NCBI GenBank assembly: GCA_001600455.1
Contig: BCKC01000004.1
Location: 2,716,915-2,780,914, forward strand
DNA from: Endocalyx cinctus
Taxonomy: Eukaryota > Ascomycota > Sordariomycetes > Amphisphaeriales > Apiosporaceae
Reading direction: 5' to 3'
Length of the DNA: 64,000 bases
The notes beneath the pieces were generated by a model. It saw nothing but the letters and a program-made list of their open reading frames with translations. It did no database searches and was not told the DNA's origin. The position numbers and the translations under genes were made by a program. Below are positions 23,015 through 31,706 of this stretch, piece by piece (position 1 is the first letter of the stretch; each line of letters opens with the position of its first letter).

Positions 23015-23206
23015 ATGGACGATAAGCTGGAACTTCAGTGGCGCTTAGAGGATCTGGAGGACCCGATCATACCCAGATCTTATGCGTTTGTCCAATCACG
23101 CCATGATTACCATTTACCTGTAACAAGTATATCAGCTCCTTATTCGGTCAAGCTCCAACCAAGCGAGAAGCTTGAAATATTTCTAAGCGACCCGTTTTAC
23201 CCCTAA
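23015..23206 (+). CDS. Possible small hypothetical protein (63 aa) or gene fragment
   Basis: An ATG-started frame of 63 codons ends at TAA 23204-23206. It reads like a genuine protein segment: DKLELQWRLEDLEDPIIP, SYAFVQSRHDYHLPVTSI, then a Pro-bounded hydrophobic tail (EIFLSDPFYP). I do not recognise a family. It lies between the phosphotransferase pseudogene and the dehalogenase gene, on the same strand as both, and may be the remnant of another decayed gene. Confidence 0.3.
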   Translation: MDDKLELQWRLEDLEDPIIPRSYAFVQSRHDYHLPVTSISAPYSVKLQPSEKLEIFLSDPFYP

Positions 23207-23272
23207 CCCCGAGTATAATCGATAATTAAGGAAAGGCATCAAGAAGGGATCCCTGACAAGAAATAAGTTGCA

Positions 23273-24046
23273 ATGTCTGAGCCGGAGAAAACATCAGACG
23301 GCAAGAAACGAATCAAGGCCGTTTTTTTCGACTTCATGGGAACGTGTCTAGACTGGCACACGGGCGTGACCTCCTCCCTCCCGGCGCCGATCCCGGAGGC
23401 GACCAGATCGCGACTAGCCCTCGATTGGCGACAGGCCTTCTTCGACGAGCTGCACGCGCGATCGGCGCAGGGACTCCCTCCCGAGGATATCGACCTTACC
23501 CACCGTCGAACCTTGACTCGGGTGCTAGAAGACGAGGCGTCGCCTTACCGAGAATACCGACCGCTCTTCGCGTCGTCTTCGCCGCTCCTAGAGACGGCCG
23601 TCCGATCCTGGCACGTCCAGCGCGCCTGGCCGGACGTCCTCCCGGCGCTCACCCGTCTTCGAGAAAATCTCGGGGTTGAGCTCTTCGTGCTGGCGAACGG
23701 CACGACGAGGCTGCAGCTCGACCTCGTGCGCTCGTCGGGTCTGGCTCCCGCGTTCGATATGCTGTTCTCGAGCGAGCTGCTCGGCGTGTACAAGCCCGCG
23801 CCGGAAGCGTACTTGAAAGCCGCGGACCTGGTGAGGTGCGACCCGGAAGAGGCCGTCATGGTGGCTGCTCATGCTTACGATTTGAGGGCCGCTAGGCGTC
23901 TGGGGATGAGGACGGTTTACGTGCGTAGGTGGACGGATGATAGGGACGAGGATATGGACGAGGTGAGGAAGGAGAATGATGTTTTTTTGGAAGAAGAAGA
24001 AGGGATGAGAAGATTGAGTGAGGTCATTCGTGGGTTTTGCGAATAG
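23273..24046 (+). CDS. HAD-superfamily hydrolase, haloacid dehalogenase type II-like
   Basis: An intronless frame of 257 residues. HAD motif I is AVFFDFMGTCLDW, with the nucleophile Asp20. The usual general acid two residues later is Met here, as in haloacid dehalogenases rather than phosphatases. Motif II is LANGTT, motif III the Lys of YKPAPEAYLKA, and motif IV lies in VMVAAHAYDLRAARRLG. The cap insert (about residues 35-115) is helical and of subclass I. The family hydrolyses 2-halo acids or related small substrates in the cytosol; the real substrate is unknown. Base composition is notably GC-rich compared with its flanks. ATG 23273 is the first in frame and is followed by a short basic leader before the first strand. 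Confidence 0.85.
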   Translation: MSEPEKTSDGKKRIKAVFFDFMGTCLDWHTGVTSSLPAPIPEATRSRLALDWRQAFFDELHARSAQGLPPEDIDLTHRRTLTRVLEDEASPYREYRPLFASSSPLLETAVRSWHVQRAWPDVLPALTRLRENLGVELFVLANGTTRLQLDLVRSSGLAPAFDMLFSSELLGVYKPAPEAYLKAADLVRCDPEEAVMVAAHAYDLRAARRLGMRTVYVRRWTDDRDEDMDEVRKENDVFLEEEEGMRRLSEVIRGFCE

Positions 24047-24579
24047 ATTTAATATAAACTGAGAACTTTAAGAGTATCTACAAATATAAAAAATATGAAG
24101 AATTGAATCATAATATTAGGATGGAAGAAACCCAAGGGCTGCTCTCATTGAAAAAAAAAAAAAAGTACTTTCCACAATCTCAATTTTGATATTTTGAACC
24201 TACAAAGAAAATTTTCATTGTGTTAAACCATCATCCTTCCTATCGTCGCGAAAAGGCTTCAAGTGGCACTTGGATAGACGGCGACAACCTTCATATGCTA
24301 CCAGCCTTCAAAGAACTGGAGATGAAATATGGTAAAAGGTAGAAACATTCACATTCAATGGTTGTGTACGTAGGTACTTAACAGTGTGGTTATGCTAATA
24401 ATAATTACGTACCTAGCTAATTGTAACCTTTGGTTCATTCCATTCCGAATCTACATTTAACTGACGGCCAAAATATTTTGCTCTCCTACTACCAAATACA
24501 ATTAAATCAATACTCGATTCTCAAAACAAGGGAGCACTCTCATTTTCCCCTTCCATATTTCGCTTCAGTCACCCTCATC
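24047..24579. other. Intergenic region downstream of the HAD gene
   Basis: AT-rich, with a 14-base A tract at about 24151-24164. No gene seen. Confidence 0.5.
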
Positions 24580-24933
24580 ATGATTACCACGATGATATGG
24601 TTTGTCGAGATGATCTCGCACATAATTTCGTACATAATTAAATGCATCGCATTTGTCCTTTTCCTTTTCAACGTCATCTTTCTGTGGTCGATTTTCTTAT
24701 TTGTCCTCTTCAAGAGTATGAATGTGTTCGACATCCGTCCTAAATACATCATGTGGGCCATCTTTCTGGCTTTCGTCTGCCATTCACTTGAGTTCTTCGC
24801 CAGAAGCCAATACGCAGGACCGGCAGCTATCCCGACTGTAGCGAGCACCATAGAACCCGCTGTACCGGATCCTGACAATATCTCTTCTACCATATCCTCA
24901 TTCTTACATTGGTGTACAGCCCGAGGTAACTAG
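24580..24933 (+). CDS. Possible small membrane protein (117 aa), family unknown
   Basis: From ATG 24580 the frame encodes strongly hydrophobic segments (SYIIKCIAFVLFLFNVIFLW continuing into SIFLFVLF, then YIMWAIFLAFVCHSLEFFA) and a soluble Pro/Ser/Thr-rich tail. The frame is open further upstream to an ATG at 24430, but that extension is not protein-like. No homologous family comes to mind. Two or three transmembrane helices are likely if it is expressed. It could be an orphan gene or chance from T-rich DNA. Confidence 0.35.
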   Translation: MITTMIWFVEMISHIISYIIKCIAFVLFLFNVIFLWSIFLFVLFKSMNVFDIRPKYIMWAIFLAFVCHSLEFFARSQYAGPAAIPTVASTIEPAVPDPDNISSTISSFLHWCTARGN

Positions 24934-25398
24934 GCCTGTCTACAGATTGTCACGATAACCGGCGACGACGATGCTGCTAGAACAAGGAGTTGGTGATAAT
25001 TAATTGCGAGCTGAGAGGAAAGCGTGACTATAGCCAGAACCGAGTTTGGCAGAGACGCAGCCTATTGCGCCCTCGCTTGGCCTATTGGCCTGGCCGAGGA
25101 AACAGATAGGATATTCAACCTGGATAGATGAAACATCCGTCTATCATATGGCAGGATATGATAGACTTACGAATAAGGGCGGGGCTGGGAGATGGTATAT
25201 GTGATGAAGACACCTTACATATCACCGGTTAAGTAGAAGTCGTCAATAAATCCTTCATACACCTCAGAGATACCGCAAGGCACGTAAGGCATGCAATTTA
25301 GCGAGGTGTACATAGTTGTCGATTCTGTATCATCGCGGCACTGAATCGAGTCTGGATTTTATGTCGAAGCGTGAGAATGTAGTGTATATTTACACCGA
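24934..25398. other. Intergenic region before the RING/TRAF gene's 3' end
   Basis: 465 bp with no recognisable gene or repeat. Confidence 0.5.
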
Positions 25399-26709
25399 CT
25401 ATAATCGTGGTGGATTTTCTCGTAAGTTATCGCTAAGCCGACGTGACAAGCTCGGTTCTCCGTTATTATCGGAGGATCCCGAAGATCCGGGCATGTTCAA
25501 AGACACCCCTACTCTGCCACGTTCTTGTAATCTGAAGTTCATCAACCATCGAACATGCATGCCGAGAACGCCCATAGTACTCCGAATCTCGGTAAGCTGG
25601 TCCTTAATTTGTAGCGTCTCATTAAAAAGCATCATAGAATGGCGGCCCTCGACTTCGTTGAGGGCTGAAGATATACGTTCGACCTTGGACTCCATGGTCT
25701 CGAAAAGGGATAAGAAATACTGATCCCGAGACTCGTAAGGTGCTGTCTCGGTATTGTTAGAGGTCTCGGTTAGGTTGATGTCTCCTACAGACTCGGTCGA
25801 ATGGATGGGAGGTACGGGGAAGCCTTTATTTTCGAGAAATTTAATCCGACGATCCTTCAGCTGATCTTTTTCTCGAAGATGTGTGACTTCTGCTCGAAGC
25901 TCGGCAAGTTGCTCCCCTACGGAGCCGACAACTCTATACTCGCAGGATTTGGCATGGTCTTCCATCTCCTTTCGGCTCATACGATGAGGACAACCGAGGT
26001 GGGAAAATTTACAAGAGGCTTCGGCTTCTGGACACTCCTTGATATGTTCATCTTCCTTATGTCGTACAAACTCAGCATCACATTTATCACAATTTGTCTT
26101 CCTATTTGGACAGTGGTTATCCTGATGATCCTCCAGATCGGCCTTAGACTGAACCTGGTCGCAATATTCGCACTTCACGTCAAAATGTAGACATCCTTTC
26201 TCCACGTCTTTTCTCGCAACTTTCTTAGGACATGAGGTATGTGGGCACGGCACAAGAGTCTTATCGCAGTATCTCGAAATATGGTTATCGACCAAGGACC
26301 TCACAACGATCATGTTACAACCACGCGCTTTGTTTGGACATCTGGCGGCGAGGTTATCGAGTTGGTTATATATTATCTGGGGCGCTCGACGTGTCTCGGT
26401 TTCCAATTTTAGTGGCAGGCGGTCCATCGGACAGACCGGTGCCTGAGCATGAGCCTTGAATAAACATTTCTGACAAAAGACATGGTCACAGGCGGTGATT
26501 AATGGGTTGACGAAGGGCGCGCGACATATCGGACATATAAGGTTCTCATCTACTACATCTTCGTATTCGAGAGCGGGAATATCGACGGTGGAAGAGGAAA
26601 CAGAAAGGGGCGATGGCGAAAAGGTAGATCGTATCAAAGGGCGGAGAGCTAAGGTAGTGGTGACTCTAGATACAGCTGGTCCCTCTTCGGGAGTATTTGG
26701 AGGCGGCAT
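25399..26709 (-). CDS. RING and TRAF-type zinc-finger protein (probable E3 ubiquitin ligase)
   Basis: A single frame of 436 residues. A C3HC4 RING lies at about residues 59-96 (CPICRAPFVNPLITACDHVF, CQKC, CPMD). An array of TRAF-type zinc fingers covers about 118-258 (CPNKARGCN, CPHTSCPKKV, CEYCD, CPNRKTNCDKC, CKFSHLGCPHRM). A coiled coil follows at about 262-290 (LAELRAEVTHLREKDQL). The tail (about 320-436) is helical and then Ser/Arg-rich. The layout matches the fungal TRAF-like E3 family, in which the RING binds an E2 and the zinc fingers bind substrate or partner. No MATH domain is present, unlike animal TRAFs. It is divergently arranged with TSC13, sharing a 711-bp promoter region. Confidence 0.87.
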   Translation of the reverse strand: MPPPNTPEEGPAVSRVTTTLALRPLIRSTFSPSPLSVSSSTVDIPALEYEDVVDENLICPICRAPFVNPLITACDHVFCQKCLFKAHAQAPVCPMDRLPLKLETETRRAPQIIYNQLDNLAARCPNKARGCNMIVVRSLVDNHISRYCDKTLVPCPHTSCPKKVARKDVEKGCLHFDVKCEYCDQVQSKADLEDHQDNHCPNRKTNCDKCDAEFVRHKEDEHIKECPEAEASCKFSHLGCPHRMSRKEMEDHAKSCEYRVVGSVGEQLAELRAEVTHLREKDQLKDRRIKFLENKGFPVPPIHSTESVGDINLTETSNNTETAPYESRDQYFLSLFETMESKVERISSALNEVEGRHSMMLFNETLQIKDQLTEIRSTMGVLGMHVRWLMNFRLQERGRVGVSLNMPGSSGSSDNNGEPSLSRRLSDNLRENPPRL

Positions 26710-27420
26710 TGTTATTACTGACGTAACAGATTAGAAACCCGGCGTTATCGAAACTGCTGAATATCCATGAGGAGAGGAATCATCTATCTTTTTCTAAAGT
26801 TAGACTGGCTGAGAATAAAAAGGATATTTAATAGTCAGGTTAAAAAATATTAGATAAGTGACTCAAAAGAAGCAGTTGTATAAGAGTTAAATAATATATG
26901 TATACTATATCCATGGATGATGCCATTGTATGAATAGTGGAGGGTTTAACTTCAAGGCCGAGGCGGAGCCGGAGACCGGCATAATAATCACTTCAATTTG
27001 GTGGGGTTATAGTAGCTGCCCACTATAAAATATACTTACCTAGGCTGCACAGGCCGCTAGGTCCTCTGTCATGCCTAACTTTGACCTTCAAGTACATCAT
27101 CACTATTTATAAGCCAGATTAGAACCCTATTGGCTAGTCCAAGGCTGCTGAAATCCCCTGTTGAATCTTTAACGAATAGCGGGGCCCGCGGCACCCTTGC
27201 AGCTGTGTTAACAACACTTTTACAGCTCAACAAATTTCCCCAAATATTTTTTTTTGTTAGTTGGTTATCCGTCCTTTTTTTTTTTCATGCTGAAAAAAAA
27301 GTTGGAAGAGAGGAAGCTTCAAGTACCATCTCAATTGAGACAGTATTGATCTATAGAATATATATCTCACTGTCTACAATCATTCTAAAATCATTACTGA
27401 ATACAACTTAAATTTTGAAA
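26710..27420. other. Divergent promoter region of the RING/TRAF gene and TSC13
   Basis: 711 bp between the two start codons. It contains AT-rich DNA, T tracts at about 27247-27256 and 27275-27285, and a CCTAGG element near 27039. No gene seen. Confidence 0.55.
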
Positions 27421-28439
27421 ATGGCTTCCCTCAACCTCAAAATCACCAATCGTTCACGTAAAGGTCTCAAGGGTTTACCTCCTACTCTTGAGTTTCCCGA
27501 GGATGCCACTATTGCCGATGCGAAGAGGGCAGTTGCCAAAGCGACCAAGACATCTGATTGGAACCGAATTGGAGTCTTTAACCCCGTTACCAACAAGACA
27601 TATAAAGACAGGAATGTCCTGATCAAGGATCAGGAGCATATTATCAAGCGTGGAGAGCTTCTCGTCAAGGATTTAGGTTCGTACATTCTGGCCTATCACC
27701 ACCATGAAAATCACACCCATACTAACATATAATAGGTCCTCAACTCTCCTGGCGACTAGTCTACTTAATCGAATACCTCGGCCCGTTGATCTTCCACCCT
27801 ATCTTCATGGGGCTACGTTCGTATATCTACCCGCCGGTATACCCCTACATCGAATCGTACGTTCCCGCCCCTCTAGCCGGCAGCGAGCTCTCCTGGACCC
27901 AGAAGGCGTCCTTCGTCATTATCATGCTGCACTTCCTCAAGCGCGAGCTCGAGACGGCCTTTATGCACAAGTTCAGCGCGAACACGATGCCCGCACAATA
28001 TATCTTCCGGAACTCGTTCTTCTACTGGGCGGCCGCCGGTCTCCTAGGCGCTATCGAGATATACGCGCCCTTCTCGCCGGCCGCTCTCGCCGTCGATAAG
28101 CGTATCGACTACCTCGGTCTAGCCCTCTTCGTCTTCGGCGAGCTCGGCAACTTCCGCATACACTACTACCTCTCCACCCTGCGTAAGCCCGGCGAGACGG
28201 CCCGGAAGATCCCCAAGGGCTTCACCTTCACCATCGTCACCTGCCCCAACTACATGTTCGAGATCATCGCCTGGATCGGCATCATCCTCGTCGCCCGCAG
28301 CCCCTCCCTCATCCTTTTTATCGTCATTGGCATGTACTACATGTTCACCTGGGGCTGGGGCAAGGAGAAGGCCTACCGTAAGGAGTTCGGAGACAAATAC
28401 AAGAAGAAGCGATTCGTCATGATGCCTGGCCTCCTCTAA
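27421..28439 (+). CDS. TSC13: Very-long-chain enoyl-CoA reductase
   Basis: Two exons (27421-27676 and 27736-28439) give 319 residues. The 59-nt intron has an unusual GTTCGT donor, a CTAAC branch site at 27720-27724 and an ATAG acceptor. The N-terminal 85 residues form a ubiquitin-like domain (LNLKITNRSRKGLK, TIADAKRAVAKATKTSDWNR). The rest is a multi-pass steroid 5-alpha-reductase-type domain with LHFLKRELETAFMHKFS, NFRIHYYLSTLR, TCPNYMFEIIAWIG and the C-terminal KKRFVMMPGLL. Tsc13 catalyses the last step, NADPH-dependent reduction of trans-2-enoyl-CoA, in ER fatty-acid elongation for sphingolipids. The C-terminal exon is much more GC-rich than the first. Confidence 0.92.
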
Positions 28440-28746
28440 GCTATCTATCATACATTTTTTGAGGCAACGTACCCAATTGAAATCTGCAAATAGCAATTAT
28501 AAGTCCTGCGATCTGGGATGTGCATAGTGCAGATGGAGTATAGGTGATATTTTATTAAAAAAAGATTTTGGTAGTTAACAATTGACTATAAAGAATACGA
28601 GACTAGCTCTCCAGATTAAAATATATATAATTTTAATAAATGATATATGCATGATAGCATGTGTTTTAGAAATCGTGACGTCGTAACATGGAGGTATCCA
28701 TCTTCCTAGTATATATGGACCGAGTTTTTAACCAGCCGGAATTGTT
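28440..28746. other. Convergent intergenic region between TSC13 and the GCN5L1 gene
   Basis: 307 bp, AT-rich, holding the two 3' flanks. No gene seen. Confidence 0.55.
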
Positions 28747-30096
28747 TCACGACGTATGGGTATCTGCTTCTTTAGACTGCACGGCCGTCGACTCCGTGAC
28801 CATCTCTGCTGCTGTCGTTTCCTCGACAGCATGTGATGTCTCACTCATCCCGGCCGCTGGCAAAGCATCTGCGATCTCTTTGTCAATTTCCACCGCAGAT
28901 GCCTTGCCCTTACCCTCCTCTCCAGAAGGCACCCCGGTGCTCTGTTGTTGCCTATCCGACGACGCCGTACTCACATACATATCCGTCTCCATAGCTTCAG
29001 TAAGGCTCGCAAGAGCGGCTTCGTTAACGGAGAAAACATGGCCGCTATCTGGAGCCGGGTTGGTCGCGTGGTCGGAAGATACCAAGGTATCGACCGTGCT
29101 ATTATCCGTCGCCGTCGTTTTCTGGCGATGGATACCCGAAGAGGAAGAAGCCGCGAACGAATCCTCGTCATCGACGAGAGAACGGTTCGAGGCTAGCGTG
29201 GTAGTGCCGGTATCGGGGGCGGAATTTGCGTCGTTATCGTCCGTTTCTTTCTTCTTTACGCTCCTTTCTTCTTCCGGGGGGATTTTCTTCTTGCCTTCCC
29301 TTTTCGAGTCTAGCATCGCGCCTCCTTCCTCCTCTTCCTCTCTTTCACCACCACTTTCGCTCCCGCTCCAGCAACAGCTCCCGCTGCACGAGGTAGGACA
29401 ATCGCTGCAGGAGCTTTCGTCGTCCCCGTCCCGGACGATCCTCAACGTCTCCTCCAAGACAAGAAAATCCCTCTCGAGGACTTCGGCCCAGTTCTGGACG
29501 TTCCCGAGCTCCTTGATCTTGCGACCGGCGTCCCGGGCGACCTTGGCGAGCTTGTCGTTCTCGCGACGCAGACCCTCGGTCGCGCGCGCCACGTCCCTCT
29601 CCTGCCGGGACAGGGCCGTCGCGTTGGCGTGCAGGTCCGCCGCGCGCGGCTGCAGCTCCGAGTCTAGCATGTTCGAGACCGAGGCCACGAGCGCCGCCCG
29701 CGCCTCGGCGATATGGAGCTGCGCCGATTGCGACGGGAGCGTCGGGTTGAGGAGGTGATGTTGGTGTTGGTGAGGGCCCGCGGCCGAGGACGAGGACGAG
29801 TTCGCGCTCGCCGCTTGCGCCGCCGTCGACGTGGGGATCGTGCTCCGGTTGGACCCCGGTACCGTTCGGGTTGACGACGAGGGCTGCGAGGCTGACGCGG
29901 TGGTTTGTGACGAGGCGCTGCCTGCTGTGGCCGCGGCCGAATGGATATTCGTGGGAGGTGAACATGATGATGGCGGTGTGGTCGTTGCGATCGATTTACT
30001 TGGACTCGAACCTAAACCTAAACCTGATAATTCTGGTACGGAGGTCGGTGGGGGCGGGGCTGTCGAGCTTGAGCTTGCGCTTGTAGATGCGTTCAT
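28747..30096 (-). CDS. BLOC-1 subunit 1 (GCN5L1-domain) protein with long disordered extensions
   Basis: A single frame of 449 residues. The conserved part is a helical domain at about residues 128-223 (EARAALVASVSNMLDSEL, LSRQERDVARATEGLRREN, KELGNVQNWAEVLERDF) that matches BLOC1S1/GCN5L1, including the signature N-V-x-N-W. In animals this is a subunit of BLOC-1 and BORC, complexes of endosome and lysosome positioning; yeast has Bls1. Residues 1-127 are Ser/Thr/Pro/Ala-rich and residues 224-449 are acidic and Ser/Thr-rich, with a Cys/Ser-rich patch (SSCSDCPTSCSGSCCWSG). The family is usually only about 120-150 residues, so this protein is three times as long. I found no canonical intron that would remove the tail. 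Confidence 0.78.
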   Translation of the reverse strand: MNASTSASSSSTAPPPPTSVPELSGLGLGSSPSKSIATTTPPSSCSPPTNIHSAAATAGSASSQTTASASQPSSSTRTVPGSNRSTIPTSTAAQAASANSSSSSAAGPHQHQHHLLNPTLPSQSAQLHIAEARAALVASVSNMLDSELQPRAADLHANATALSRQERDVARATEGLRRENDKLAKVARDAGRKIKELGNVQNWAEVLERDFLVLEETLRIVRDGDDESSCSDCPTSCSGSCCWSGSESGGEREEEEEGGAMLDSKREGKKKIPPEEERSVKKKETDDNDANSAPDTGTTTLASNRSLVDDEDSFAASSSSGIHRQKTTATDNSTVDTLVSSDHATNPAPDSGHVFSVNEAALASLTEAMETDMYVSTASSDRQQQSTGVPSGEEGKGKASAVEIDKEIADALPAAGMSETSHAVEETTAAEMVTESTAVQSKEADTHTS

Positions 30097-30709
30097 CTTG
30101 GAATGTATTTTCTGTGCAGTTCCAAAAGTTGAAATAAAACCCAGAAAAAAAAAAGGAACGATTGTTTATTTATATATATAGATAGATTTGTACTGTTGGA
30201 TATATAGCGTAAGATATGAAGAGATATGAAGAAAAATAGGGCCTAGTGAAAAAGATGAATCGAGTAGCGAAAAGAAAGGCCTCAGAAAGCAGGGGGTGAA
30301 GCTATGTTAATCATGAAGAAGTTGTAGGCATGATCATGGTGATATGCGGGGGTAAATCGGAACTCGCCGATTGGATGAAGCTCATAAATTCCTTGCATAC
30401 AATCAATCCACTATATATAGTATAGCCTACAGGGTATCGAGGTGTTGGTTTGTCATATCCTAGGCTGTACGTCTCTTTAAACAAGCAGAGCTGAGATGGA
30501 GACGGAGGATAAATTTGAACTCGGTAGTAGAAATGACATGTACTGCGTATGATCGGCTGTAACAGTAAATCAAGCTGGCTCATAATAACCCACTAACAAA
30601 GAAGGTAGCATCCGGCATGAACCTAATATATATACACACCCACAGATATCTTATAACTTCTTCGTAAACAGTCATCTAACTTAAGAGGTTTTGTCGGTTC
30701 CGTTTGATT
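30097..30709. other. Intergenic region between the GCN5L1-domain and DUF336 genes
   Basis: 613 bp. It includes an A tract (30144-30153) and AT dinucleotides. An open frame at 30311-30583 on the minus strand has no coding character. No gene seen. Confidence 0.5.
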
Positions 30710-31376
30710 TCAATCAATCGGCGACCAATTGCTATTGATGACATCGACGATGACCCCGTGATCCTCGTGCTGCTTTAACCCCGAAACCACAACGACCGCG
30801 ACTATACCCTCGACGCCGGAAACCCGAATGGGGACAGCGCCGCCGTGGATGGCGTACTTGCCGGCCTCCTCGGGACCCAGGCCGAACTTCTTCCGGAAGG
30901 CCTCCTCGTTGCCGGCGTACTTGCAGTGCTGGAGCCAGGTGCTGGTGCCGAACCTCAGGACCGTGCTGCGCTTTCGGGCGACCCAGATTTCGTTATCGGG
31001 CGCCGTCCCGGACCCGACCGCGCACTGGAACAGCACCTGGGAGGTGTTCGCCAGGGAGATGGAGATCAGCGTCGGCTTGCCTTGGGCCGAGAACGGGAGG
31101 AGGCGGGCGTACAGAAGATGCCCGAGTTCCCAGGCGTCCGAGGCCGTGAATGAATCAAAGACGAAAGAATCACATTGCTGCTTAACGCTCTCGGCCTATG
31201 AAAAAAAAGAGAGGTCAGTATTTTTCTATCTACTTTGATAAAGAATAGGCTCAGTTTACATCTTCGGGAGGATGAGGGATATCAGATGCCGGCGATTGAT
31301 TCTCTTGGGCAAGCAGTACGGATCGGAGTCCGATACCGGAGCTTTGATCGCGACGGCGCAGTACCTGTTGCGACAT
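30710..31376 (-). CDS. Ybr137w/UPF0303-like protein (DUF336, HbpS/GlcG-type fold)
   Basis: Two exons on the minus strand (31376-31260 and 31195-30710) give 200 residues. The 64-nt intron has a GTAAAC donor and a TCATAG acceptor, phase 0. The second exon carries the family signatures: AWELGHLLYARLLPFSAQGK, then SGTAPDNEIWVARKRSTVLR, FGLGPEEAGKYAIHGGAVPI and VVVVSGLKQHEDHGVIVDVI. Budding yeast Ybr137w is a cytosolic decameric protein reported to contact the GET pathway, and bacterial relatives bind or degrade haem. What it does here is not certain. The short first exon (MSQQVLRRRDQSS...) is less conserved, so the start could differ. The gene lies downstream of the RecQ helicase gene on the same strand, with a 330-bp gap. 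Confidence 0.82.
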
Positions 31377-31706
31377 CGTATAAAGAGCCTAAAGTGCTTG
31401 AAATATATTCAGGTAAAGGAATTTTCCGTCTTGGAAAGTTAAACTTAACCCAGAGTCTTAAACTTAGGTATAAATTCTAGTCTGCCTTGTGGGGTAGTCT
31501 TACACTTTGTTGGTAAGTAAACAATGTAATTCAGCGGTGGGTCAGCCAGCTTATGAAAGATTACCTGCATTATGTTTATATAATTAGGGGTACTCTATTA
31601 CAAGGTCTCTACCAGTAGAGGGATAGGCAGTCCCTCCTCCCACCCATTCGATGTAACATCGGAGCTCATATTCTAGAAATATCGAGCTTTCTTCTCTTAA
31701 TTTTTG
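31377..31706. other. Intergenic region between the RecQ and DUF336 genes
   Basis: 330 bp, AT-rich, promoter of the DUF336 gene and 3' flank of RecQ. No gene seen. Confidence 0.5.

Noticed and set aside
28688..29758. Long plus-strand open frame (356 codons) opposite the GCN5L1-domain gene
   Set aside because: It is the antisense shadow of a Ser-rich gene; its own translation is Ser-rich, with no domain.
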